This document shows, one piece after another, positions 15,257 through 22,701 of a DNA stretch of 31,417 bases. Positions within the stretch are counted from its first letter, which is position 1; every line of letters starts with the position of its first letter. The position numbers and the translations under genes are program-made. This DNA comes from JBDUDK01 sp040002995 (GTDB lineage: Bacteria > Actinomycetota > Acidimicrobiia > Acidimicrobiales > Ilumatobacteraceae), in assembly GCA_040002995.1 (NCBI GenBank), contig JBDUDK010000005.1, forward strand, positions 1 through 31,417, read 5' to 3'. Below the pieces are notes generated by a model. That model was not told the DNA's origin. It saw only the letters and a list, made by a program, of their open reading frames with translations, and made no database searches.

Positions 15257-16369
15257 ATGAAGACCAAGGCCGCCATCTTGTGGGAAGTGGGCAAGCCGTG
15301 GAGCGTCGAAGAGATCGAGCTCGATGCGCCCAAGGACGGCGAGGTCCTTGTGGAGATGGCGGCGTCGGGCCTTTGCCACTCCGACGAGCACCTCGTTACT
15401 GGTGACCTGCCGTTCTCGCTTCCGATCATCGGCGGTCACGAGGGGGCCGGCATCGTCAAGGAAGTCGGGCCCAACGTGAGCTGGCTGAAGGCGGGCGACC
15501 ACGTTGTGTTCGGCTTCATCCCGTCGTGCGGGAAGTGCCCGAGCTGCGCGACTGGTCATCAGAACCTGTGCGATCTCGGGATGTATCTCGGCGAGGGCAA
15601 ACAGATACTCGATCAGACATCACGCCACCACGCGCAGGGCAAAGACCTCGGCCTCATGTGCCTGCTCGGCACCTTCGCGCACCACTGCGTGGTGAACGAG
15701 GCATCGGTCATCAAGATCGACGACGACCTCCCGCTCGACAAGGCCTGCCTCGTTGGCTGCGGTGTGACCACCGGATGGGGCTCCGCGGTCTACGCCGCCG
15801 AGACCAAACCCGGCGACACCGTCGTCGTAATCGGCATCGGCGGCATCGGCATCAACGCCGTGCAGGGCGCCAAGTTGGCCGGCGCCAAGCGGATCATCGC
15901 GGTCGACCCTGTCGAGTTCAAGCGCGAGAAGGCGATGGAGTTCGGTGCCACCCATACCGCGGCGAGCGTCCAGGAGGCGCTGCCCCTCGTAACCGAGCTC
16001 ACGTTCGGCCAGATGGCGAACAAGGTGATCCTCACCCTCGGGTTAGGCAGCGGCGAGATCATGGCCGATGCGCTCGCGCTGGCCGCGAAGCGGGGCCGTG
16101 CCGTTGTGACGAACATCCACCCCGCGCTCGAGATCGACGTGAAGATGAGCCTGCTCGATCTCACGCTCATGGAAAAGCAGGTGGTCGGTTCACTGTTCGG
16201 GTCGGGTAACCCGCGTGCCGACATCCCAAAGCTGCTCGGCCTGTACCGCGACGGCCAACTCGAGCTCGACGGCCTCGTCACCCGCACGTACACACTCGAC
16301 GGGGTCAACGACGGATACGACGACATGCGCGCCGGCAAGAACATCCGCGGCGTCATGATCTACAACTGA
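15257..16369 (+). CDS. NDMA-dependent (nicotinoprotein) alcohol dehydrogenase, Rxyl_3153 family, copy 1
   Basis: This 370-residue zinc alcohol dehydrogenase is of the type whose bound NAD is recycled by an external acceptor, in vivo mycofactocin and in vitro NDMA. Catalytic zinc ligands are visible at Cys40 (GLCHSDEH), His61-Glu62 (GGHEGAG) and Cys168 (VGCGVTTGWG). Structural zinc ligands are Cys91, Cys94, Cys97 and Cys105 (CGKCPSCATGHQNLC). The Rossmann motif VIGIGGIGINAVQGAK follows. The Rxyl_3153 group belongs to the mycofactocin-linked families in genome surveys, and the mft operon lies 3.6 kb away. It starts an operon with a second copy 13 nt downstream. Compared with copy 2 it lacks about 12 residues near position 55. 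The alcohol substrate is unknown. Confidence 0.92.
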   Translation: MKTKAAILWEVGKPWSVEEIELDAPKDGEVLVEMAASGLCHSDEHLVTGDLPFSLPIIGGHEGAGIVKEVGPNVSWLKAGDHVVFGFIPSCGKCPSCATGHQNLCDLGMYLGEGKQILDQTSRHHAQGKDLGLMCLLGTFAHHCVVNEASVIKIDDDLPLDKACLVGCGVTTGWGSAVYAAETKPGDTVVVIGIGGIGINAVQGAKLAGAKRIIAVDPVEFKREKAMEFGATHTAASVQEALPLVTELTFGQMANKVILTLGLGSGEIMADALALAAKRGRAVVTNIHPALEIDVKMSLLDLTLMEKQVVGSLFGSGNPRADIPKLLGLYRDGQLELDGLVTRTYTLDGVNDGYDDMRAGKNIRGVMIYN

Positions 16370-16382
16370 GCAAGGGGACGCC

Positions 16383-17531
16383 ATGAAGACGCGTGCAGCC
16401 GTGTTGTGGGGTATCGGCGAACCGTGGAAGGTGACCGACATCGAGCTCGACCCGCCGAAGGCCGGCGAGGTGCTCGTGAAGATGCACGCCGCCGGGTTGT
16501 GTCACTCCGATGAGCACGCTGCCACGGGTGACCTGTCGTTCTCGAACGAGGTTGCGGCGGAGATGGGGATGCCCCCGATGTTCCCGCTCATCGGCGGCCA
16601 TGAGGGCGCGGGCGTGGTCGTCGACGTCGGGCCCGGTGTCAAGAGCGTTAAGGCGGGCGATCACGTGTCGGCGTCGTTCATCCCTAGCTGCGGTCGGTGT
16701 CGCTATTGCTCAACCGGGCGGCAAAATCTCTGCGACCTGGGCTCCAAGGCGTTCGAGCGCGGCCAGATCACCGACGGCACGGCCCGCCATCACGTCAACG
16801 GCGAAGACCTCAACTTGTTCGCGAAGCTCGGCACGTTCAGCGAACACACCGTCGTAGCCGAGGCGTCGGTGATCAAGGTCGAGCCCGACCTGCCGCTCAA
16901 CGTCGTGGCCCTGGTGTCGTGCGGCGTGGCCACGGGCTGGGGCTCCGCGGTCAACCGCGCTCAGGTCAAGCCGGGCGACACCGTGGTGGTTGTCGGTATC
17001 GGCGGCATCGGTATCAACGCCGTGCAGGGCGCCAAGATGGCCGGCGCCACGCGGGTGATCGCGGTCGACCCCGTCGAGTTCAAGCGCGAGAAGGCGATGG
17101 AGTTCGGGGCGACGCACACGTACTCGTCGATGGAGGAGGCGTTCCCGTCGGTCACCGAGCTCACTTGGGGGCAGATGGCCGACAAAGTGATCATGACCCC
17201 GGGCGTCATGCACGGGCACCTGATGCAGATGGCCACGGGCTTGTGCGGCAAGGGTGGCACCGTGGTCGTCACCGCGATCGCGCCGATGACGCAGACCGAG
17301 TCGAGCGTCAACCTCTTTGAGTTGGCAATGTGGAACAAGGAGATCAAGGGCACGATCTTTGGTTCGTGCAATCCGCGCTACGACATCCCGAACCTGCTGT
17401 CGATGTACCGAGAGGGCACGCTGAAGCTCGACGAGCTGATCACGCGCACTTACGCGCTCGATGAGATCAACGAGGGCTATCGAGCGATGCGAGACGGCGA
17501 AAATATCCGTGGCGTCATCGTCTTTGACTGA
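16383..17531 (+). CDS. NDMA-dependent (nicotinoprotein) alcohol dehydrogenase, Rxyl_3153 family, copy 2
   Basis: This 382-residue paralogue of the preceding gene has the same zinc sites: Cys40, His73-Glu74 (GGHEGAG), a catalytic Cys in VSCGVATGWG, and structural Cys103, 106, 109 and 117 (CGRCRYCSTGRQNLC). It carries an extra loop, SNEVAAEMGMPPMFP, around residues 54-68 that copy 1 lacks. This loop is near the active-site entrance in related enzymes and may alter substrate range (inference). A Shine-Dalgarno AGGGGA is 5 nt upstream of the ATG, and the gap to copy 1 is 13 nt. The central coding sequence is nearly identical to copy 1 at DNA level. A MoxR-type ATPase follows after 13 nt. Confidence 0.92.
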   Translation: MKTRAAVLWGIGEPWKVTDIELDPPKAGEVLVKMHAAGLCHSDEHAATGDLSFSNEVAAEMGMPPMFPLIGGHEGAGVVVDVGPGVKSVKAGDHVSASFIPSCGRCRYCSTGRQNLCDLGSKAFERGQITDGTARHHVNGEDLNLFAKLGTFSEHTVVAEASVIKVEPDLPLNVVALVSCGVATGWGSAVNRAQVKPGDTVVVVGIGGIGINAVQGAKMAGATRVIAVDPVEFKREKAMEFGATHTYSSMEEAFPSVTELTWGQMADKVIMTPGVMHGHLMQMATGLCGKGGTVVVTAIAPMTQTESSVNLFELAMWNKEIKGTIFGSCNPRYDIPNLLSMYREGTLKLDELITRTYALDEINEGYRAMRDGENIRGVIVFD

Positions 17532-17544
17532 GCCCGAGCGCACG

Positions 17545-18438
17545 ATGAAGGTCGACCGCCCGCTTCTCGAGCGTCTGGGCGCCCGCGTTGTAGGTCGGCG
17601 GCGCGAACTCGAGATCGTCGTAGCCGCGCTCGCGGCCGGCCGCCACGTGCTTCTGGAGGGACCTCCCGGCACGGGCAAGTCGACGCTCCTTCGCGCCGTG
17701 GCCGACGAGCTGGGTCTCGGCTTCGAGTTCGTGGAGGGCAACGCCGAACTCACTCCCGCTCGCCTAGTGGGTCACTTCGATCCGGCTCGCGTGCTGTCCG
17801 ACGGCTACGTCGAGGAGATCTTCGTCGATGGTCCTCTCATCTCGGCCCTGCGCGATGGCTCCCTCCTTTACGTCGAGGAGATCAACCGCATCCCGGAGGA
17901 GACGCTCAACGTCCTGATCACCGTCATGAGCGAGGGCGAGCTCCACGTGCCTCGGCTCGGACACGTGCCGGCCGCCGCGGGTTTCCGTCTCGTCGCGGCC
18001 ATGAACCCCTTCGACGCCGTGGGCACGGCCCGGATTTCTTCGGCGGTGTACGACCGCACATGCCGTCTGGCGATGGGCTACCAGCCGGCCGACGAGGAGG
18101 TGGCTGTCGTCGCCCACCAGGCGGGTGAAGTCATGGCTGACCCCGCGTATCTCGCCAAGGCGGTCGAGCTCACCCGGCTCACTCGCGATCACCCCGACCT
18201 TCGCATTGGTTCTTCGGTGCGTGGCTCGATCGACCTCGTGCTCGTGGCCTCGAGCCTCGCTCAACTTCGCGGCGTCCGCGCCACCGATCTTGGGGTCTCG
18301 CTCGACGCCGCGCTCGTTGCCCTTTCGGGACGCGTACGAGTTCGCGAAGGCGCGGCCACCACGTCGGACGCGATCATCAAGGAACTCTGGGAGCGTGTCT
18401 TCGCGCACCGGCCGGAGGAACTTCCCCAGGGAAAATGA
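17545..18438 (+). CDS. MoxR-type AAA+ ATPase
   Basis: This 297-residue AAA+ ATPase belongs to the MoxR/Mg-chelatase-I-like group. Walker A is GPPGTGKS at residues 39-46, Walker B is LLYVEEINRIPEETLN starting near 107, and sensor 1 is probably the Asn of FRLVAAMNPFDAVG. MoxR ATPases act with VWA-domain proteins as chaperones that activate or insert metal into enzymes such as methanol dehydrogenase. I chose the ATG at 17545; a TTG at 17524 would overlap the preceding stop. The VWA gene overlaps its end as ATGA. Position directly behind two nicotinoprotein alcohol dehydrogenases suggests it helps assemble or activate them; this is inferred from context. Confidence 0.9.
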   Translation: MKVDRPLLERLGARVVGRRRELEIVVAALAAGRHVLLEGPPGTGKSTLLRAVADELGLGFEFVEGNAELTPARLVGHFDPARVLSDGYVEEIFVDGPLISALRDGSLLYVEEINRIPEETLNVLITVMSEGELHVPRLGHVPAAAGFRLVAAMNPFDAVGTARISSAVYDRTCRLAMGYQPADEEVAVVAHQAGEVMADPAYLAKAVELTRLTRDHPDLRIGSSVRGSIDLVLVASSLAQLRGVRATDLGVSLDAALVALSGRVRVREGAATTSDAIIKELWERVFAHRPEELPQGK

Positions 18439-19388
18439 ACCGCCCCGAAGGGGGCGGCACCGGCCTGGTCCACGAGGGCGCTGGCGCCGACGAGGCGGTT
18501 GCGCACTCGGCCCGCCGCACGACGTCGCGCCGTGAGATGGCTGCCCGCCACAATTCGTTTCAGAAGGTCTCGCCCGAAGTGGGCCACCTCGATGACGACG
18601 AGCTCGATCGAGCGTTTGGCAACGACGCCGATGCGACGCTGTCGCTTCTCGCCGATCTCACGGGGGCCACCGACGTCCGCTTGCGCGAACTGGCTCGGCG
18701 TCTCGCCGGCCGTCTGGTGATCGAGCTGGCTCGCCGTGGTCCCGAGCGTCGCCGCGGCGTCGGGAAGCTGCACTTGCAGCGCATCGACGAGACCGGCGGC
18801 GACATCGACGTCGATGCATCGATAGAGGGGGTGGTCGAGGCTCGGGCTCGGGGAGGAGCGCCGGCGCTCGACGATCTGCGCGCTCGTTCGTGGAGTCGTC
18901 CGGGAACGGCGTGGTGTCTGATCATCGACCGCAGCGGTTCGATGGGAGGGGGGCGGCTGGCGGCCGCGGCAGTGGCCGCGGCGGCCGTGGCGTGGCGCAC
19001 ACCATCCGACTACGCCGTGCTCGCCTTCAACTCCGACGTGGTGGTCGTCAAGTCGCAGGACGTCGCCAAGTCCACCGACCGCGTGGTGAACGACATCTTG
19101 ACGCTGCGCGGCCACGGCACCACCGATCTCGCGCTCGCGCTGCGAGCGGCCGGCGAGCAACTCGCGCGCTCCCGCGCCGGCCGCAAGATCGCCGTGCTCT
19201 TGTCGGATTGCCGAGCGACGGTGCCCGGCGACGTGGTCGCCGCGGCGCGTGCTCATGATGAGGTGGTGATCGTGCCGCCCGAAGCCGACGCGGCGGAGGC
19301 CGAGGCCCTCGCCCGCTCGATCGGCGCGGTCTGCGTGCCGCTCAGCGGGCCGTCAGCGGTACCGGAGGTCTTCGCCGCGCTGCGATGA
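18435..19388 (+). CDS. VWA-domain protein paired with the MoxR ATPase
   Basis: This 317-residue protein has a C-terminal von Willebrand factor A domain with a complete-looking MIDAS metal site: DRSGS at residues 165-169, HGTTDLAL near 228-234 and LLSDC near 250-255. The N-terminal half is charged and helical, with no recognised domain; an extension before about residue 35 is Gly/Ala rich. No signal peptide or membrane segment is seen, so it should be cytosolic. The ATG overlaps the MoxR gene stop as ATGA, indicating a coupled pair. It is the last gene of the alcohol dehydrogenase operon; the next gene converges on it after 15 nt. Confidence 0.88.
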   Translation: MNRPEGGGTGLVHEGAGADEAVAHSARRTTSRREMAARHNSFQKVSPEVGHLDDDELDRAFGNDADATLSLLADLTGATDVRLRELARRLAGRLVIELARRGPERRRGVGKLHLQRIDETGGDIDVDASIEGVVEARARGGAPALDDLRARSWSRPGTAWCLIIDRSGSMGGGRLAAAAVAAAAVAWRTPSDYAVLAFNSDVVVVKSQDVAKSTDRVVNDILTLRGHGTTDLALALRAAGEQLARSRAGRKIAVLLSDCRATVPGDVVAAARAHDEVVIVPPEADAAEAEALARSIGAVCVPLSGPSAVPEVFAALR

Positions 19389-19403
19389 GAGCAGTGAAAT
19401 GAC

Positions 19404-20711
19404 CTAGCGGCACGACGGATCGGGCGGCGGCGTGATGCTCGGGCTCAGCGTCGTCGGCACCACGACAGTCGGCGGTGTGGTGCTCGACGCGACCGTGCTC
19501 GACGTCGACTGAGATTTCGAGGTGGTGCTGCCGCTCGGCGAAGTCGTGGTGGTCGCCGCGGTCAACGGTGGCAGGTGTGTCGTCGTCGTGTCACCGGCCG
19601 CGGGGATGTCGCCCAATTGAGCATCGCCCCGAAACACCGCGAGCACGGCTTCGTTGTATTTGCTCGAGGTGAGGGGCGTGAGCACGGACGAGCCGTTGAT
19701 GACGGTGCCCCTGCCCTCGATCGTGAATGAAGCCACCTGCTCCGGATCGAGGTTGCGGAGGCGATCGGCCAGGCGGAGGAGGTCGCTGAATGTGAGGGTC
19801 CTGTCGATTGTGAGCTGGGGGGCGAAGGCGTTCCAGAGCCTGTTCAACGTGACCGGGTTGCGGGCGCCCTTGTCGAGCGCGCGGTGCAGCACCCGCCTGA
19901 TGAAGTCCTGTTGCCGACGGATACGTCCCAAGTCGGCCGAAGGATCCCGGATCCACTTCTTCGTCTTGGCGTCGTAGTACTCGAACTCGCGGGAGCGGGC
20001 GTAGGCAAGCGCCTCGTCGCCCAGCATGCGGTGGCACCCCGGCTCAGTGACGTTGAGGCCGGTGAAAAGATCGCGCACCGGTGTGGCGAACGGAACCGAG
20101 ACACCTCCGACGGCGTTGACGAGGTTGGCAAACGCGCAGAAGTCGATGTCGACATAGTGATGAATCGGAATGTTGAAGTTGTCCTTGATGGTTGTGATCA
20201 GCCGGTCGGCGCCGAGCGCCCACGCGGTGTTGATGCGGTTGCTGTGACCCCCGATGCGGACCCACAGGTCGCGCGGGAATGACAACATCGCCACTTTGGT
20301 GGAGTTGGGGTCGACCCGCATGATGAAGATCGTGTCGGTGCGTTGACCGATGTCGGCGCCGTTGCCGAGGAAGGCACCCGCGTAGGGCGAGTTCGGGTCG
20401 ATGCAGTCACGACTGTCGGTGCCCACGACCAGGAAGTTCTCGGCAGGGAGCGATCCACTCGTGACGGGCGGCGCCACGGTGTCACCGGGCACGCTCGACA
20501 AACTCGGCGTTACCACTACCCCCGGCGTATCGAGTATGCCCTCGGGCAGCTCGATGCGGTGTATCTGCCTGGCTTTGTCGAGAAATAGCCAAAGGCCCGC
20601 GGCCGATGCAACGCAGGCGAGTATGACGATGGCGTTGAGTCCGAGGAGGAAGCGCTGGGGCCAAGTTCGGCGGAGGCGTACGCGTTTGGTCGGGCGGGTT
20701 TCGTCCGGCAC
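19404..20711 (-). CDS. LytR-CpsA-Psr (LCP) family cell-wall ligase
   Basis: This 435-residue membrane protein belongs to the LCP family, whose members transfer glycopolymers from lipid carriers to peptidoglycan. A short basic N-terminus is followed by a transmembrane helix near residues 22-45 (FLLGLNAIVILACVASAAGL). The outer LCP domain has FLVVGTDSRD, RTDTIFIMRVD, SFPRDLWVRI, ALAYARSREFEYY and DLGRIRRQQDFI, carrying the conserved Arg and Asp residues that bind pyrophosphate and magnesium. The tail after about residue 370 is Ser/Thr rich and may be glycosylated. GTG at 20711 is preceded at 7 nt by a TANNNT hexamer. In actinomycetes an arabinogalactan-type acceptor is possible, but not shown here. 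Confidence 0.92.
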   Translation of the reverse strand: MPDETRPTKRVRLRRTWPQRFLLGLNAIVILACVASAAGLWLFLDKARQIHRIELPEGILDTPGVVVTPSLSSVPGDTVAPPVTSGSLPAENFLVVGTDSRDCIDPNSPYAGAFLGNGADIGQRTDTIFIMRVDPNSTKVAMLSFPRDLWVRIGGHSNRINTAWALGADRLITTIKDNFNIPIHHYVDIDFCAFANLVNAVGGVSVPFATPVRDLFTGLNVTEPGCHRMLGDEALAYARSREFEYYDAKTKKWIRDPSADLGRIRRQQDFIRRVLHRALDKGARNPVTLNRLWNAFAPQLTIDRTLTFSDLLRLADRLRNLDPEQVASFTIEGRGTVINGSSVLTPLTSSKYNEAVLAVFRGDAQLGDIPAAGDTTTTHLPPLTAATTTTSPSGSTTSKSQSTSSTVASSTTPPTVVVPTTLSPSITPPPDPSCR

Positions 20712-20767
20712 CGCGGGGACGCTACCGCCCTGCGCCGGCCCTGAGTTAGTCGGTAACGTCTCGATGA
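20712..20767. promoter_or_regulatory. Divergent leaderless promoter pair between the LCP and PAP2 genes
   Basis: On the minus strand TAGCGT (20724 to 20719) lies 7 nt before the LCP start; on the plus strand TAACGT (20754-20759) lies 8 nt before the PAP2 ATG. This spacing puts the transcription start at or near the start codon. Neither gene has a Shine-Dalgarno here. No good -35 elements were found. Confidence 0.5.
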
Positions 20768-21769
20768 ATGAGGGGTCACGAGCGGAGAGCGCGCGCCTGG
20801 TTTGTCGTCCGGCTCGTAGCCGGCTTGGGCTACCTCGCGTACTTCCTCGAGCAGAGCGCGGTGAAGGGCCTTCCGTTCGATCGTGAGCGGCTGTTCGCGT
20901 GGATTGTCGGTGCCTTGGCCGTCACCTGCATCGGGCGTCCGTGGCGTCGCTGTCTGCAGCTCGTCATCGACTGGATCCCTTTCGTGGCGGTGCTCGTCGC
21001 CTACGACTACTCCCGCGGCCTGGCCGAGAACGTGGGCATGCCGGTTCAGGTGACCGCGCAGCTCAACGTCGAGAAGTTCCTCTTCTTCGGTCAGGTACCC
21101 GCGGTCTGGCTCCAGCACCACCTCTACCGTCCGGGCGTCATCCGCTGGTGGGACGTACCGGTCGCGCTCACATACACCTCACATTTCGTCGCGCCGTTCG
21201 TTGTCGCCGGCATCCTCTGGGTTCGCAACCGAACGCGCTGGCGCCAGTTCGTCGCCCGCTTTGTGGTCACGAGCTTTGCCGCGGTGCTGACGTTCATCCT
21301 CCTGCCCACCGCCCCGCCCTGGTTTGCCGCCAACCGCGGTTACATTCCCCATCTCGACCGCATGGTGGGAAGAGGCTGGTCGAAGATCCACCTCGACGTC
21401 GCGGACCAGATGATCCACAAGGGCCGATTGGTCGCGAACGCGGTTGCCGCGATTCCGTCACTGCACGCGGCCTACGCGTTCCTCATCGCCATGTTCTTCT
21501 GGAAGAGCATCAAGCGTCGTTGGCTCCGACCGATCCTGCTCATCCACCCGCTGATGATGGGCTTCACCATCGTCTACGGCGGCGAGCACTACGTGATCGA
21601 CATCTTCGCCGGCTGGCTCTATGTCTGGGGAGCTTTCGTGGTGTGTGGTCGGGTCGAGCGCTGGTGGCGACGCCGGAAGCTGGCTAAAGCGGCCGATGTC
21701 GATGCGGACGAGTTCGACGGCGAGCTGGTCGACCTGAGCGCGGAAGAGGCAGTGCCCGCCCTGTCATAG
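20768..21769 (+). CDS. PAP2-superfamily membrane protein (inositolphosphotransferase/phosphatase-like)
   Basis: This 333-residue protein has about six hydrophobic helices. The PAP2 signature is present in the Aur1/Ipt1-like (PAP2_3) form: TAPPW at the first motif position, IPSLHAAYAFLI with the catalytic-type His in the second, and YGGEHYVIDIFAGW with the third-motif His and Asp. Such proteins hydrolyse or transfer phosphoryl or phospho-inositol groups on lipids, and a role in phosphoinositide or lipid-linked glycan metabolism in the membrane is likely. It ends in a charged cytosolic tail (about residues 295-333). Start ATG 20768 lies 8 nt after a -10-like hexamer. An MscS gene follows closely. 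Confidence 0.85.
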   Translation: MRGHERRARAWFVVRLVAGLGYLAYFLEQSAVKGLPFDRERLFAWIVGALAVTCIGRPWRRCLQLVIDWIPFVAVLVAYDYSRGLAENVGMPVQVTAQLNVEKFLFFGQVPAVWLQHHLYRPGVIRWWDVPVALTYTSHFVAPFVVAGILWVRNRTRWRQFVARFVVTSFAAVLTFILLPTAPPWFAANRGYIPHLDRMVGRGWSKIHLDVADQMIHKGRLVANAVAAIPSLHAAYAFLIAMFFWKSIKRRWLRPILLIHPLMMGFTIVYGGEHYVIDIFAGWLYVWGAFVVCGRVERWWRRRKLAKAADVDADEFDGELVDLSAEEAVPALS

Positions 21770-21779
21770 GCCGCATCAG

Positions 21780-21785
21780 TAGCGT
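21780..21785 (+). promoter_or_regulatory. Candidate -10 hexamer for a leaderless MscS gene
   Basis: TAGCGT is followed by exactly 7 nt and then an in-frame GTG (21793). The same hexamer and spacing occur before the LCP gene. No Shine-Dalgarno is present. The site decides the start codon in this annotation. Confidence 0.45.
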
Positions 21786-21792
21786 GAGACGC

Positions 21793-22701
21793 GTGTTGCC
21801 GGCCGCGTCAACCGTCACCGTCACGAACTCCGAACGTCACCTCTGGGAGACGCCGCTCCACATCGCCATCATCGTCGTCACCACGTTGCTCATCACCTGG
21901 CTGGCGCGCCGGGCGATTCGCAAGTTCATCCGGGGCATCGTGGTCGTTCGGGGTATCGCGTCACGCGAGGTGGGCGAGCGTGTGCAAGCGCGCACAAGCA
22001 CGTTGTCGGTTGTGCTGCGCAGCACTGTCACCGGCCTGCTCTGGATGATGGCGCTGCTGGCCATCATCTCCGAACTCGGTGTCAACCTCGGCGCCTTTGT
22101 CGCCGCGGCCACGATCATCGGCGGAGCGCTTGCCTTCGGCGCCCAGACGATCGTTCGTGACTTCCTCGCGGGCATCTTCGTGCTCGTCGAAGACCAGTAC
22201 GGCGTGGGCGACATCGTCGACCTTGGTCTTGCTTCCGGACAGGTCGAGCGCGTGACGTTGCGCTCCACGCGATTGCGAGACGACGAGGGCCGCGTCTGGC
22301 ACGTGCCCAACGGGCAGGTGCTCCGCGCCGGCAACCTCAGTCAGGAATGGGGTCAGGCGGTTCTCGACGTACCGGTGAGCCTCGACGCCGACGTAGGTGC
22401 GATGGCCGTGGAGCTCGAACGCATCGCCGGCGAACTCGCGGCCGACCCGGAGTTTGCCGAGAAGATCCTCGAGCCGCCGCACGTGCTCGGGGTCCAGGAA
22501 CTCCTCAACGATCGGGCCGCGCTTCGCCTCACGATGAAGACACGTCCGGCGGAGCAGTTTGCCGTGATGCGCGAGATGCGTCAGCGCGTGCTCACCGCCG
22601 AGCGCGATGGCCTCTTTCATCTGCCGCCCCGCCCACAACCCGGGGCGACCGCTGGTCAGGGTAGGACGACGACGGTGTCACCGAGCGAGGCCCAGTCGTA
22701 G
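21793..22701 (+). CDS. MscS-family small-conductance mechanosensitive channel
   Basis: This membrane protein of about 302 residues belongs to the MscS family. Two N-terminal helices precede the pore helix region GAFVAAATIIGGALAFGAQT, then VRDFLAGIFVLVEDQYGVGD marks the conserved MscS beta domain. RLRDDEGRVWHVPNGQV is the typical continuation with the PNG/PN motif. I chose the GTG at 21793 rather than that at 21784 because a TAGCGT hexamer (21780-21785) sits exactly 7 nt before it and overlaps the alternative, which fits a leaderless start as for its neighbours. Its last 46 bases overlap the convergent L,D-transpeptidase gene. Confidence 0.88.
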   Translation: MLPAASTVTVTNSERHLWETPLHIAIIVVTTLLITWLARRAIRKFIRGIVVVRGIASREVGERVQARTSTLSVVLRSTVTGLLWMMALLAIISELGVNLGAFVAAATIIGGALAFGAQTIVRDFLAGIFVLVEDQYGVGDIVDLGLASGQVERVTLRSTRLRDDEGRVWHVPNGQVLRAGNLSQEWGQAVLDVPVSLDADVGAMAVELERIAGELAADPEFAEKILEPPHVLGVQELLNDRAALRLTMKTRPAEQFAVMREMRQRVLTAERDGLFHLPPRPQPGATAGQGRTTTVSPSEAQS

